Of a stretch of DNA of 64,000 nt, positions 8,515-17,794 are shown in pieces; the first letter of the stretch is position 1, and the number at the start of each line of letters is the position of its first letter. Both the position numbers and the translations under genes were made by a program. The notes under the pieces were generated by a model. That model was not told the origin of the DNA and ran no database searches. It saw only the letters and a list, made by a program, of their open reading frames with translations. The stretch is from assembly GCF_900170025.1 (NCBI RefSeq), contig NZ_FWEX01000005.1, forward strand, positions 673,774 to 737,773, in the 5' to 3' direction. The stretch comes from Nitrospira sp. ND1 (GTDB lineage: Bacteria > Nitrospirota > Nitrospiria > Nitrospirales > Nitrospiraceae).

Positions 8515-8699
8515 TGCCTACTTCCTACGACAAAAAAATGTCGGCTTGCACCTTTTTGTGCCGGAGACTTGACGCCTGACGCATCTCATGTATGGCGGTT
8601 GGCATACATAAATAGTTGAAAAACATAGACTTGACATTTTGGTGCAGCTCTTGCTTGAGAGGTGACACAGCTGTAAACGTCACCACCCAGGAGGAGCAA

Positions 8700-8873
8700 A
8701 TGGAATGTCCGAAGTGCAAAGGCATGATGATGTTGGAACGGTTCTCAGACTTCTTCCTCATTTTCTACGCCTGGAAGTGCATTAACTGTGGAGCCATCAT
8801 CGATCGGACGATTTCGGCGAATCGAAGAAAGAGCCTCGCCGCTCGCGAAGCTCAGCCCGTCGCGACCCGCTAG
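8700..8873 (+). CDS. Small zinc-ribbon protein
   Basis: 57 residues from the ATG at 8700, which follows AGGAGGAGCAA, an excellent ribosome-binding site; the longer frame from 8616 has none. The protein has two knuckles, CPKC near the N-terminus and CINC about 24 residues later, giving a four-cysteine zinc ribbon. A basic tail follows (NRRKSLAAREAQPVATR). It may bind nucleic acid or a protein partner; I recognise no named family. Confidence 0.75.
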   Translation: MECPKCKGMMMLERFSDFFLIFYAWKCINCGAIIDRTISANRRKSLAAREAQPVATR

Positions 8874-9039
8874 TCCGGCGCGTTCGCTGCTCTGTTCTCT
8901 GTGTGATGTGGTGGTGTGACGACCTTTGAATTTCGGCCACCTCCTCAGCCCGCGTGAACCGAGACTTGGTGTCGCCCGATTATAGCGAGCCGCTTCCTAC
9001 GCGTCAAAGCACGCCCACTCCTCGTCGACGTCTGCAGCG

Positions 9040-9070
9040 CTCCCCGCCCCGCGGCGGGGAGAAGACCTTT
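9040..9070 (+). terminator. Hairpin, possible terminator after the zinc-ribbon gene
   Basis: A 9-bp perfect GC stem CTCCCCGCC / GGCGGGGAG (9040-9048 and 9053-9061) with a CCGC loop, followed by AAGACCTTTTC. The T run is short and displaced, so termination may be weak. It lies between the zinc-ribbon gene and the rsmD promoter. Confidence 0.45.
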
Positions 9071-9106
9071 TCGACGCTTCCATCTCCGTGATCACACCTC
9101 GTCACC

Positions 9107-9136
9107 TTGACCCCTTCAAAAACGCTGTGTTAGAGT
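9107..9136 (+). promoter_or_regulatory. Sigma-70-like promoter for rsmD-coaD-aminotransferase
   Basis: TTGACC at 9107-9112 and TAGAGT at 9131-9136 with an 18-bp spacer. The predicted start of transcription is about 40 nt before the rsmD ATG. It is the only good match in this 310-base gap. Confidence 0.5.
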
Positions 9137-9183
9137 CTCTCACTTCTTAGCCAGAGACGAATGGCTCTCACCCGAATACGATC

Positions 9184-9756
9184 ATGCGCGTCATCGCAGG
9201 GCTTCATCGGGGCCGACGGTTGCTTGGTCCCAGAGGACAGGCGATTCGACCGACGTCCGACCGAGTGAAAGAGGCCCTCTTTTCGATCCTTGGCGAACGG
9301 ACCACGGGAGCTCGTGTGCTCGACCTCTATGCCGGAACCGGCTCAATCGGAATTGAAGCGCTGAGCCGCGGCGCGGCACATGCGACCTTTGTGGAAGCTG
9401 ATCGTCAGGCCCTGCGCCTAGTCAACTCGAACCTTGAGCAATGCGGCTTGCAACAATCCGCCAATGTCTGCGCCTGCCAGGTCAGCCAGTTTTTCCGTCG
9501 GGCAACCCAGTGGTCGGGCCCCTACGACATTGTGTTCTGCGATCCGCCCTACCAATTGACCCCGGAGCTCATCGCAATGGCGCAGGAATGGAATGCCGGA
9601 TGGCTGGCCGACGATGCCGTGGTGATCATCGAGCACGGAAAGAAAGCGGAGATCCCGCAGACCCTGGGCCTGCTCTCGCAGGTCAAACGGTACGACTACG
9701 GCGACACCGCGCTCACACGATTTCACGTCACAGCGAAAGAAGCCCAACCCCGATGA
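9184..9756 (+). CDS. rsmD: 16S rRNA (guanine966-N2)-methyltransferase
   Basis: 190 residues. Methylates G966 of 16S rRNA with S-adenosylmethionine. It begins MRVIAGLHRGRRLLGPRGQA, typical of RsmD, followed by the SAM-binding motif VLDLYAGTGSIGIEAL and the amino-methyltransferase catalytic motif CDPPYQL. Length is as expected. The stop overlaps the coaD start as ATGA, the common rsmD-coaD pairing, so the two are translationally coupled. There is no clear Shine-Dalgarno sequence before the ATG. Confidence 0.95.
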   Translation: MRVIAGLHRGRRLLGPRGQAIRPTSDRVKEALFSILGERTTGARVLDLYAGTGSIGIEALSRGAAHATFVEADRQALRLVNSNLEQCGLQQSANVCACQVSQFFRRATQWSGPYDIVFCDPPYQLTPELIAMAQEWNAGWLADDAVVIIEHGKKAEIPQTLGLLSQVKRYDYGDTALTRFHVTAKEAQPR

Positions 9757-10241
9757 AGACCGCCGTCTATCCCGGCACATTCGACCCGATCACGCATGGA
9801 CACAGCGATATCATCCGACGCGGATTTCGGATGTTCGAGAAGGTGATTGTGGCGATCGCGCCCAACCCGGGCAAACACCCGTTCTTCAGCGTGAAGGAAC
9901 GACTGGAGATGGTGGGACTGGTGACCAAAGATCTGCCGAACCTGGAAGTCACCACCTTCGAAGGGCTGCTGGTGGATTTTGTGCGGGAATGCGGTGCCCA
10001 TGCTATTCTGCGCGGCCTACGGGCAATTTCCGATTTCGAGCATGAGTTTCAGATGGCGCTCATCAATCGCAAGCTGGCGGAAACCGTCGAAACGGTCTTC
10101 CTGATGCCCAGTGAGGAATATTCCTATTTGTCTTCCACCATCATTAAGGATGTCGCCAGCCACGGCGGATCGCTCCAGGACTTTGTGCATCCCGAAGTGG
10201 CTCGGAGGCTCCAAGAACGAATTCGGAGTTTCAAAGGATGA
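9753..10241 (+). CDS. coaD: Phosphopantetheine adenylyltransferase
   Basis: 162 residues, the normal length. Catalyses the penultimate step of coenzyme A synthesis, 4'-phosphopantetheine plus ATP to dephospho-CoA. It shows the nucleotidyltransferase motif YPGTFDPITHGHSDII (TxGH) and the C-terminal YSYLSSTIIKDVASHGG, equivalent to ISSTxxR. The start at 9753 overlaps the rsmD stop and the stop overlaps the next start, so it sits in the middle of a tightly coupled three-gene operon. The frame is open further upstream, but that part lies inside rsmD. Confidence 0.96.
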   Translation: MKTAVYPGTFDPITHGHSDIIRRGFRMFEKVIVAIAPNPGKHPFFSVKERLEMVGLVTKDLPNLEVTTFEGLLVDFVRECGAHAILRGLRAISDFEHEFQMALINRKLAETVETVFLMPSEEYSYLSSTIIKDVASHGGSLQDFVHPEVARRLQERIRSFKG

Positions 10242-11431
10242 AACTTGCAGCCCGTGTCGGACGAATTGTCCCCTCCCCGACCCTCAGTATTACCGCCACC
10301 GCCAAGTCGATGGCGGCACAAGGGATCGATGTCATCGATTTCGCGTCCGGAGAACCGGACTTCGATACCCCCGAACCGGTGAAGGCCGCGGCAGAAGCAG
10401 CCATTCGCGCGGGCTTCACGAAGTATACGCCGTCGTCGGGGATCGACGAATTGCGCGTGGCGATTGCGGATAAATTGAAGGAGGAGCAAGGCCTCCAGTA
10501 CGACAAGTCCCAGATCCTCGTCTCCTGCGGCGCCAAACATTCACTCTACAACCTGGCGGAGGCCCTGCTTGAAGCGGGCGATGAACTGATTATCCCGGTT
10601 CCCTTCTGGGTCTCCTATCAGGACCAGACCCTGCTCAACGACGCCACGCCCGTCCTGCTCCAGACGCGGGAAGAAGACGGGTATACGATCAGCCAGGAAG
10701 CGCTGGAAGCCGTCATCACGCCACGAACCAAAGCCATCATCGTCAACAGTCCCTGTAACCCGACCGGCGCCACCTACGACCGGACAACCCTCGAAGGTAT
10801 TGCGGCCGCAGCCCTGCGCCACGACCTGGTGATCATCTCGGACGAGATCTACGAGAAAGTGCTCTACGATGGCACCCAGCACATCAGCATCGCGACCTTA
10901 AGCCCGGAAGTGGCGGCTCGAACCGTCGTCATCAACGGAGTCTCGAAAGCCTACGCCATGACCGGCTGGCGCATCGGGTACGCTGCGGGACCAAAGCCGC
11001 TGCTGACGGCCATGGCCAATATTCAAAGCCAGAGCACCTCGAACCCCTGTTCGATTTCACAGAAAGCTGCGGTGGCCGCGCTTCGCCTCGGGAATCCCTT
11101 TACCAAAACCATGGTGACGGAATTTGACCGGCGCCGACGCGTCATGGTCGACCGTCTCAACAAGATGCCCGGCGTGACCTGCTGCATGCCCACGGGGGCG
11201 TTTTATGCGTTCCCGAATGTAAGCGGCTTGTTGGGCAAGCGCTGGAAGGATCAGCCCATCGGCTCCGCGGCGAACCTGGCGACCTATCTACTCAACGAGG
11301 CCCAGGTGGCGGTGGTGCCCGGCGAACCGTTTGGAAGCGACATTCACATTCGGCTGTCCTATGCGACCGCCATGGAAGCGATCGAGCGAGGACTGACCCG
11401 TATCGATGCGGCGCTTCGCCGGTTGTCCTAA
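10238..11431 (+). CDS. aspC: Pyridoxal-phosphate aminotransferase, aspartate aminotransferase type
   Basis: 397 residues, fold-type I class I/II aminotransferase. The PLP-binding lysine is in GVSKAYAMTGWRIGYAAG, and substrate and cofactor residues are visible in VNSPCNPTGATYD and ISDEIYEKVLYDG. The C-terminal FGSDIHIRLSYATAMEAIE contains the conserved carboxylate-binding Arg. Most likely an aspartate or prephenate/aspartate aminotransferase of the bacterial 1b subgroup; exact substrate is not certain. It overlaps coaD by ATGA. Confidence 0.9.
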   Translation: MKLAARVGRIVPSPTLSITATAKSMAAQGIDVIDFASGEPDFDTPEPVKAAAEAAIRAGFTKYTPSSGIDELRVAIADKLKEEQGLQYDKSQILVSCGAKHSLYNLAEALLEAGDELIIPVPFWVSYQDQTLLNDATPVLLQTREEDGYTISQEALEAVITPRTKAIIVNSPCNPTGATYDRTTLEGIAAAALRHDLVIISDEIYEKVLYDGTQHISIATLSPEVAARTVVINGVSKAYAMTGWRIGYAAGPKPLLTAMANIQSQSTSNPCSISQKAAVAALRLGNPFTKTMVTEFDRRRRVMVDRLNKMPGVTCCMPTGAFYAFPNVSGLLGKRWKDQPIGSAANLATYLLNEAQVAVVPGEPFGSDIHIRLSYATAMEAIERGLTRIDAALRRLS

Positions 11432-11565
11432 GCTCAGAGGACCTGAATACCTCGTAGCACTTGATTTTGGCTCAATCAAAGCTACTACAAGATGGCGCCG
11501 CGGATCCCGGCAAATCGAGCATCAGGACAGCGCGCGACGCTAGCTGACCAGAGGAGGAATGACCC

Positions 11566-11970
11566 GTGCCCATATATGAATATCAATGTACGAGCTGTGC
11601 CCACCGCTTCGAGGTGAAGCAAAGCATCAAGGACGAGCCCATTAAGGAATGTGTGCGTTGCGGAAAAGAAGTGACGAAGCTGATCTCTTCCCCTGCCATC
11701 ATGTTCAAAGGCAGCGGGTGGTATATCACCGACTATTCGGACAAGATGAAACCCGGCTCGGGAAGCGATACCTCCGAGAAACCGGCGGCGTCCAGCACGG
11801 ATAAGACAAAGGCACCGGCTTCCTCTGAAGGCGGAGGCACGAGTTCTACGACAACGCCTGCTCCTGCCCCTGCGGCAGCTCCGAGCTCGACGACATCGAC
11901 GAGTACAAGTACATCCACATCCGGCACGAGCACATCAGGCTCAAGCTCCTCATCGTCCTCAAGCACCTAG
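11566..11970 (+). CDS. FmdB-family zinc-ribbon protein with Ser/Thr/Ala-rich tail
   Basis: 134 residues from a GTG preceded by GAGGAGG. The first 45 residues are a typical FmdB/CxxC_CXXC_SSSS regulatory domain: YEYQCTSCAHRFEVK and IKECVRCGKEVTKLISSPA, forming one zinc ribbon. The rest is low-complexity, first charged and Pro/Ala-rich, then almost pure Ser/Thr/Gly, probably disordered. A Ser-rich tail is common in this family. The function is unknown, although the domain is often called a putative regulator. Confidence 0.85.
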   Translation: MPIYEYQCTSCAHRFEVKQSIKDEPIKECVRCGKEVTKLISSPAIMFKGSGWYITDYSDKMKPGSGSDTSEKPAASSTDKTKAPASSEGGGTSSTTTPAPAPAAAPSSTTSTSTSTSTSGTSTSGSSSSSSSST

Positions 11971-12289
11971 CAGGTTCTTGACAGATGGTTGCCCCCCTGC
12001 GCGCTTCAGCACCGGCGACAGTCAAGCATTCCCTGCACATCCTCCTCAGGCCGTTCAAACTCGCTGCCCAATGGAGCCGCAGCGAAGCCTGCGGCGCGAC
12101 GATAGAGGAGCCCCAGGTCGCTGGACGCCGGCGAGACGGTACGCTGACAGTGTTCTAGCCCGACGCGTCCCCCTGCAGTACGTGGAGGCCCTGAACCAGG
12201 CGGGACCGCCGTTGACGGAATTTTTCAACGGTGTACCAGTCCCGGAAGCAGAAGGGACGGACACCACCGGCAACAGAAGCGACGGGTGT
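11971..12289. other. Intergenic gap between convergent genes
   Basis: 319 bases between the FmdB-like gene and the lipoprotein gene. I see no convincing gene. A short dyad (CCGTTGA ... TCAACGG near 12210-12232) may help terminate one or both converging transcripts, but there is no clear T tract. Confidence 0.4.
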
Positions 12290-12733
12290 TTACCTCACCG
12301 GGGCAGGTTTTATTTTCTTGGTGCTGTGGGACCTGACCGAGGACTTCGCGGCGGGCTTGTGCGTCGGCTTGACGGACTTCTTCACGGCTGATTTTGCGAC
12401 CGGCTTGGCCGCACTGCTCTTCGTGGCTTTCACCGCGCGTTCTCTTGCGGCGGCGATCGTGTGCTCCAGGTTCGCGATCATCGCGGACTTTTCTTTATTC
12501 ACCCGCGTCAAATCTTCCACCCGAATCTGCAGTTCCTCTTTCGCCTTGTTCGCGGCGTTGAGCTGATTCTGCAGCAGCGCCTTATCTGCGGCCGCCTGTT
12601 GGGATTCCGAGTGCAACTGTTCGATCTGAGCCTGGAGAGCCGGCGGCCAGAAATCGCACCCCGACAGCAGAAGCATCGCACCGACCCCGAGCGTAGACAG
12701 TCCCATCACCGCGCGACGTGAACGAATGAGCAT
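12290..12733 (-). CDS. Lipoprotein with coiled coil and lysine/alanine-rich tail
   Basis: 147 residues from the ATG at 12733, which has GGGAGG 7 nt upstream. A signal peptide ends in the lipobox LLLSGC, so the mature protein should be lipid-anchored. Residues 30-90 form a heptad-rich coiled coil (LQAQIEQLHSESQQAAADKA). The last 50 residues are Lys/Ala/Pro/Ser-rich and histone-H1-like (AVKKSVKPTHKPAAKSSVRS), which could bind polyanions such as peptidoglycan-linked polymers or DNA. It is last in the purH-purD-tsaC run, 48 bp after tsaC. No named family. Confidence 0.8.
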   Translation of the reverse strand: MLIRSRRAVMGLSTLGVGAMLLLSGCDFWPPALQAQIEQLHSESQQAAADKALLQNQLNAANKAKEELQIRVEDLTRVNKEKSAMIANLEHTIAAARERAVKATKSSAAKPVAKSAVKKSVKPTHKPAAKSSVRSHSTKKIKPAPVR

Positions 12734-12781
12734 AAGTGATCCTCCCATGAGGGTGAATTATACCGACAACCGAGAATCAAA

Positions 12782-13429
12782 TCATGATGAAAGTTCGTAA
12801 CCCTGCCGTGCAAGCGCCGCGCGGATCAGGTCCGTGGAGAGGGCCCCGGCTCGAAGCAGGTGCGGGCGGTCGCGCGCATCCACCATGGTAGAAGGGAGAC
12901 CTCCCGGCGTGTGCCCGCCATCCAAAATGAGATCCACCCCTGCCCCCAACGCGCGCTGCACTGCCACGGCGTTGTCGAGCGGTGGTTCCGAGGAGCGATT
13001 GGCACTGGTCCCGGTCAGGGGGCCGGTGTGCCGCAACAAATGCTGGAGCTGAAGCAAGGGAGCCTGCCGCACCCCGATCGTTCCGGTCCCCGCCGTCAAC
13101 AGCGCCGGCAAGTCAGGCGCCGCAGGAAACACGATGGTCAGAGGCCCGGGCCAGAACTGTTCCATCAGGAGGGCTGCGGCGGGAGGAGTCGCCTGGACCA
13201 ACTGAGGCAATTGGTCCAGGCTTCCGATAAGCACGAGAATCGGCTTATCGGATGGCCGCCCTTTCAACTCGATGAGACGCCGGAGCGCCGTCTCATCCGT
13301 CGGACGGACCGCCAAACCGTAGTACGTTTCGGTGGGCAGCGCGAGAACGCCATGCGCATCCAACACCTGTCGGACATCAGGCAGAACGCGATCGCAGGTT
13401 GTGTCGGTAAAGGGAAGGATCAGAGCCAT
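12782..13429 (-). CDS. tsaC: L-threonylcarbamoyladenylate synthase (Sua5/YciO/YrdC family)
   Basis: 215 residues. Makes threonylcarbamoyl-AMP from Thr, bicarbonate and ATP for the t6A37 modification of tRNA. Family motifs: LPTETYYGLAVRPTDE, the KGRPSDKPILVLI loop that binds nucleotide, and GTSANRSSEPP. Length matches the single-domain TsaC/YrdC form, with no Sua5 C-terminal domain. It lies 26 bp after purD and is probably co-transcribed. Confidence 0.93.
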   Translation of the reverse strand: MALILPFTDTTCDRVLPDVRQVLDAHGVLALPTETYYGLAVRPTDETALRRLIELKGRPSDKPILVLIGSLDQLPQLVQATPPAAALLMEQFWPGPLTIVFPAAPDLPALLTAGTGTIGVRQAPLLQLQHLLRHTGPLTGTSANRSSEPPLDNAVAVQRALGAGVDLILDGGHTPGGLPSTMVDARDRPHLLRAGALSTDLIRAALARQGYELSS

Positions 13430-13455
13430 GGAATAATGGCCGAAAACTGCTCGGA

Positions 13456-14733
13456 TCAGATCTTGTGCGGCAAGGCCCGATGCGCGATATCGGTTCGATA
13501 ATGGCGCCCTTCAAACAAAATCGAAGGCACCGCTTGATACACCTGCGCCCGCGCATCGAGCAAAGACGGCCCCCAGGCGGTGACCGCCAGAACTCGTCCT
13601 CCCGCAGTCACCACGCGCCCCGACTCCCGTTTCGTACCGGCGTGGAACACCGCGACGCGCGATTCACCGAATGGAGTAGGCAGCCCCTGAATGGGAAGGC
13701 CGGTCGGATAGGAACCGGGATAACCCGGCGACGTCATCACGACGCACACGGCCGTATCCGGATGCCATTCCACCGTCAATTCATCTAGACGGTGCTCGAC
13801 CACCGCCTCCATCACCTCGACCAGATCGGTTTTCAAGAGCGGCAGCACGACTTCAGTTTCAGGATCTCCCATACGCGCGTTGAACTCCAGCACATAGGGG
13901 GTCCCCTTCACGACCATGAGGCCCGCGTAGAGCACACCTTGAAAGGGGCAACCCAGACGGGCCAGCGCATCCACCGTCGGCTGCAGCACCTGACGCGTCA
14001 CCTGTTCACGCAGCGCAGCCGTGGCAATCGGCGCCGGAGCATAGGCGCCCATGCCGCCGGTATTGGGTCCGCTGTCGCCGTCTCCCACTCGTTTGTGGTC
14101 CTGAGCCGGCACCATAGGGACCACGGTCTTCCCGTCGGTGAAGGCCATGAGCGTCAGCTCTTCGCCGTCCAGAAACTCTTCGATCAGCACGCGATGTCCG
14201 GCCTGACCGAACAGGGATTTTTCCATGGCATCGCGGACGGCCTGCTTGGCTTCCTCGCGTGTCGTAGCCACGACCACCCCTTTGCCCTGCGCGAGACCGT
14301 CGGCCTTGACCACAATCGGAACCGGCTGCTCGTCCAGATAGGCCAGCGCCTGGTCCATGCGTTCGAAGCTGCGCGCGGCAGCGGTCGGGATTCGATTGGC
14401 GGCCATGATGTCTTTGGAGAAGCTCTTGCTGGATTCCAGGCGAGCGGCGGCCTTGGTCGGTCCGAAGATTTTTAGTCGCGCCTTGCGAAACTCATCCGCG
14501 ATGCCCAACGCCAACGGCGCTTCCGGGCCGACTACAGTGAGATCGATCTGCTCCTTGAGCGCAAACGCCTTGAGACCCTCGATATCATCGGCCTTGATCG
14601 GGACACAGGTGGCGAGACCTTCGATGCCGGCATTCCCCGGCGCACAGAATATCTGCGGTTTCCGCGGACTTTGGGCGATCTTCCACACCATGGCATGTTC
14701 CCGCCCGCCACCACCGACAACAAGAATCTTCAC
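13456..14733 (-). CDS. purD: Phosphoribosylamine-glycine ligase (GARS)
   Basis: 425 residues, the usual length. ATP-grasp enzyme of purine synthesis joining glycine to 5-phosphoribosylamine. Motifs: N-terminal KILVVGGGGREHAMVWKI, PIVVKADGLAQGKGVVVA in the ATP-grasp lobe, NTGGMGAYAPAPI, and the metal/ATP site LEFNARMGDPETEVVLPLL. It lies downstream of purH with a 245-bp palindrome-bearing spacer, and upstream of tsaC. Confidence 0.97.
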   Translation of the reverse strand: MKILVVGGGGREHAMVWKIAQSPRKPQIFCAPGNAGIEGLATCVPIKADDIEGLKAFALKEQIDLTVVGPEAPLALGIADEFRKARLKIFGPTKAAARLESSKSFSKDIMAANRIPTAAARSFERMDQALAYLDEQPVPIVVKADGLAQGKGVVVATTREEAKQAVRDAMEKSLFGQAGHRVLIEEFLDGEELTLMAFTDGKTVVPMVPAQDHKRVGDGDSGPNTGGMGAYAPAPIATAALREQVTRQVLQPTVDALARLGCPFQGVLYAGLMVVKGTPYVLEFNARMGDPETEVVLPLLKTDLVEVMEAVVEHRLDELTVEWHPDTAVCVVMTSPGYPGSYPTGLPIQGLPTPFGESRVAVFHAGTKRESGRVVTAGGRVLAVTAWGPSLLDARAQVYQAVPSILFEGRHYRTDIAHRALPHKI

Positions 14734-14853
14734 ATCTCAACCTTTACTTTAAATAAAAACGAAGCAGCATCTTGTAAGTGGCAGGCTCGTCAGAATTGCC
14801 GACGTCGAGACGTTTTCCTGCTCGTCCAGATAAGCGAAAGAAGACACATCCCC

Positions 14854-14981
14854 TGAGGGCGTTCAAACGGGATGGCCAACAAGGCCGCAGGCAAGAAAAA
14901 ACCGGAGGCGTAGCCTCAGGGCTACGTTGAGGATTTTTTCTCGCCGAGAACGAAGTTGGAGGCCCGTTTCAACGCCCCTCA
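14854..14981. repeat. 128-bp imperfect palindromic element after purH
   Basis: Outer arms 14854-14880 and 14955-14981 (27 nt each) are near-perfect inverse complements, beginning TGAGGGCGTTCAAACGGG on the left. Inner arms GCAAGAAAAAACCGG... and ...TTTTTTCTCGC pair around a small GTAGCC-TCAG-GGCTAC apex. The whole folds as one long stem. The right boundary coincides with the purH stop codon, and in the purH direction the inner arm provides T-rich sequence, so it could act as a terminator or mRNA-stabilising hairpin. The form is that of an extragenic palindromic repeat. Confidence 0.75.
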
Positions 14982-16532
14982 ATGGCGGAAGTGGCGCATG
15001 CCCGTGAGTATCATCGCCATTCCGTGTTCGTCCACAGCCTTCGTCACCTCAGGGTCGCGGATCGAACCGCCCGGCTGAATCACACAGGTAATGCCGGCTT
15101 CCGCCGCCGCGTCAATGCCGTCACGGAACGGAAAAAAGGCATCGGATGCCATCACGCAGCCCTTCACAGGCGACTGGGCTTTCATGACGGCCAGTTTCAC
15201 CGAGTCCACCCGGCTCATCTGCCCGGCTCCGATTCCGACGATTTCGCCCGGACGCCCGTAGATGATGGCGTTCGACTTCACATGTTTACAGACTACCCAG
15301 GCAAACGCGCAGGCGGCATATTCTTCTTCGGTCGGCTTGCGCGAGGTCGGAACCGCCAGAGCCTTGATGTCCTTGATCATGCCCAAATCGCGATCCTGCA
15401 CGATCAATCCGCCGACCAGCTTCTTGAGATCGTACCCCTCCGCAGTCGCCTTGCTCAGCGGTCCCACGTCCAAGAGACGGATGTCCTTCTTGCGCTTGAG
15501 TTCAGCCAGCGCGTCCTCGGCGAAGCCCGGCGCGATGACGACCTCGACGAAGGTTGAGGTGATTTCCTTGGCCGCAGCCAAATCCACCGGACGATTGAAG
15601 GCAATGACACCGCCGAACGCCGACACGGGGTCGGTCGCGCGCGCCTTCACATAGGCGTCCACCGGTGTCGCACCGAGTGCGCAGCCGCAGGGGTTATTGT
15701 GCTTGATGATGGCCACCGCGGTCTGCTCGAACTCCTTCACGAGTTCGAGCGCCGAGTTGGAGTCGAGGAAATTATTGTAGGACATGGCCTTGCCGTGGAG
15801 AATTTTCCCGCGCGACACAGCCGGTTCCTTGGCATTCATTTCACGATAGAACGCCCCCTGCTGATGGGGATTTTCTCCGTAGCGCAGCGTCTCCACACGT
15901 TCAAATTGCAGCGAGAGGATGGCGGGGAACTTCACCTCGCTCCCCTGCACCTGCTTTTCGAGATACCCGGCAATCAGACTGTCATACCGGGCGGTATGCT
16001 GAAACACCTTCATGGCCAACTCGCGGCGCAACGCGGGGGTCACGGAACCGGACTTCAGCGCCTCCAGCACCCGGCCGTAGTCGGCGGGATCGACCAGGAC
16101 CAGCACGTCTTCATGATTCTTCGCGGCGGATCGCAACATCGACGGACCGCCGATGTCGATATTTTCAATGGCCTCTTCGAACGGACAATTGGGCTTCGCG
16201 ACCGTCGATTCAAAGGGATAGAGATTGACCACCACCACATCGATGTTGCCGATGCCATGTTGCTGCATCTGCTTGACATGATCGGGCACGCGACGGCGGC
16301 CGAGGAGTCCGCCATGAATTTTCGGGTGCAACGTCTTCACGCGCCCGTCCAGGATCTCCGGCGACCCCGTATAGGCGGCCACGTCGGTGACAGCCACGCC
16401 TGCCTCACGCAAGGCCTTCGCGGTTCCACCGGTGGACAACACTTCGGCGCCCAGGGCCGCCAGCCCCTTCGCCATCTCGACGACTCCGGTCTTGTCAGAA
16501 ACACTGATCAGTGCCCGCGCAATGCTGGCCAT
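14979..16532 (-). CDS. purH: Bifunctional AICAR transformylase / IMP cyclohydrolase
   Basis: 517 residues from the ATG at 16532, with AAGGAG 6 nt upstream; a TTG at 16547 is in frame but overlaps that site. Catalyses the last two steps of IMP synthesis. N-terminal cyclohydrolase domain: [20 protein letters not shown] and [21 protein letters not shown]-terminal transformylase: [27 protein letters not shown] (catalytic Lys-His) and [14 protein letters not shown]. Complete. Confidence 0.97.
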   Translation of the reverse strand: MASIARALISVSDKTGVVEMAKGLAALGAEVLSTGGTAKALREAGVAVTDVAAYTGSPEILDGRVKTLHPKIHGGLLGRRRVPDHVKQMQQHGIGNIDVVVVNLYPFESTVAKPNCPFEEAIENIDIGGPSMLRSAAKNHEDVLVLVDPADYGRVLEALKSGSVTPALRRELAMKVFQHTARYDSLIAGYLEKQVQGSEVKFPAILSLQFERVETLRYGENPHQQGAFYREMNAKEPAVSRGKILHGKAMSYNNFLDSNSALELVKEFEQTAVAIIKHNNPCGCALGATPVDAYVKARATDPVSAFGGVIAFNRPVDLAAAKEITSTFVEVVIAPGFAEDALAELKRKKDIRLLDVGPLSKATAEGYDLKKLVGGLIVQDRDLGMIKDIKALAVPTSRKPTEEEYAACAFAWVVCKHVKSNAIIYGRPGEIVGIGAGQMSRVDSVKLAVMKAQSPVKGCVMASDAFFPFRDGIDAAAEAGITCVIQPGGSIRDPEVTKAVDEHGMAMILTGMRHFRH

Positions 16533-16884
16533 GATGAACTCCTTCAACTATTGATATCGTGTGGGTGGGAAACCATGAGCTAGACGAAAAGCGCCGTGAC
16601 AATACCAGATGGCTCACGGCCACTGCAAGCCGGACACACCTGAACTCGACCCCGAACGGCACGGCTGCGCGACGCGAAATCACCCGGCAGACGCCGGCCT
16701 CTGCTGAAGAATCCAGGCTAGCATGAGTATCGGCGATGTGATACCCTTCCGCCGATAGAGATGCGCCAACATGAGGTGACGCATCAGCTTAATCAAGTAA
16801 CACTCGAAGTCTTGAAACGACACCAGCCCACGGCGACTCGATGCCGCAGCGGGGCCTCGTGCCTGAGACGATAAAGGCTTGCGC
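16533..16884. other. Intergenic region between divergent purH and the BON/OmpA gene
   Basis: 352 bases that should hold two divergent promoters. I found no confident -35/-10 pair. A minus-strand frame of up to 82 codons (16680-16928) overlaps the start of the OmpA-like gene and ends in a basic/hydrophobic stretch (MRHLMLAHLYRRKGITSPIL). It has no ribosome-binding site I can support, so I do not call it a gene. Confidence 0.4.
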
Positions 16885-17790
16885 ATGTCGCGCGGAATTA
16901 TTTTCGGCGTAGGACTCTTCGCCCTCACATTATTGGCGTTCCTCTGTATCCCTCGACACCTGCCGGTGACGTCGTCGGCGACCGGTCACTCCGCGTTCAG
17001 CGCCCACATTGAAAACGGCCAGCTGACACTGTCCGGCACGGTAGCCAGCGAGGAGGCCAAAGGCGCCGCGGTGGCGCGCGCACAAGATCTCGCCAAGAGC
17101 CTCAGGCTGCGTGTCACCGACAATCTGAACATCATCGAAGACGGCCAGGCCGCTGGATGGGAAGCCGCCCTCCCCGCGCTCGTCACACAGGCGGTCACAC
17201 TCCAGCACCATCAGGCCACCCTCTCCCTCTCCGGCCAGACGGTGACGGTAAAAGGCGCAGTCCCAAGCGCGGACGCAAAAACAAAACTGCTCCATGAAGT
17301 GGCTTCACTGCTCGGAACCTCTATACACGTGCAAGACCAGGTGACCGTCGCGTCGTCAGGCTCCGCGAGTCAGGCCAACCTTACTCCCGCCAGCCAGCCG
17401 TCCGCCGCACCGCATGCCTCCCGAGCCCAAGTCCAAGCCGGGCTGGATGAGATATTGCGGGGCGAACATATCGCATTCGAAAGTAACAGCGCGGTCCTGA
17501 CTTCGAAGGGACGAGCCGTGGTCGACAAACTGGTGCCGGCGCTCAAGCGGGCACCCGATGCAGTCATCGAAATCGGCGGCCACACCGACTCCTACGGCGA
17601 TCCCGACTACAACCTCCAACTGAGCCGCACCAGAGCCGAGGCGGTCCGGCAATACCTCGTGGAACATCAGATACCGAATCGGCTGACCGCCGTCGGTTAT
17701 GGATCGACGCGCCCCCTGAGCCAGGACCGGACGCGCGCCGCGTCGAAGAAAAACCGGCGCATCGAATTTCGTGTGAAAGAGGAACGGTGA
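16885..17790 (+). CDS. Exported OmpA-like protein with BON-type domains
   Basis: 301 residues from the ATG at 16885 (an in-frame TTG two codons earlier is less likely). It begins with an N-terminal membrane anchor (GIIFGVGLFALTLLAFLCIP). Two BON-like repeats follow at about 35-80 and 90-150 (SAHIENGQLTLSGTVASEEA; SLSGQTVTVKGAVPSADAKT). An OmpA C-terminal peptidoglycan-binding domain occupies about 190-300: EIGGHTDSYGDPDYNLQLSR with the diaminopimelate-binding Asp and Arg, then YGSTRPLSQDR. It probably tethers the inner membrane or periplasm to the cell wall. It is 4 bp upstream of the coiled-coil gene. Confidence 0.85.
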   Translation: MSRGIIFGVGLFALTLLAFLCIPRHLPVTSSATGHSAFSAHIENGQLTLSGTVASEEAKGAAVARAQDLAKSLRLRVTDNLNIIEDGQAAGWEAALPALVTQAVTLQHHQATLSLSGQTVTVKGAVPSADAKTKLLHEVASLLGTSIHVQDQVTVASSGSASQANLTPASQPSAAPHASRAQVQAGLDEILRGEHIAFESNSAVLTSKGRAVVDKLVPALKRAPDAVIEIGGHTDSYGDPDYNLQLSRTRAEAVRQYLVEHQIPNRLTAVGYGSTRPLSQDRTRAASKKNRRIEFRVKEER

Positions 17791-17794
17791 ACCT

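Noticed and set aside
11820-11970. Ser/Thr codon repeats as a microsatellite or CRISPR-like array
   Set aside because: They encode the low-complexity tail common in FmdB-like proteins; no unique spacers.
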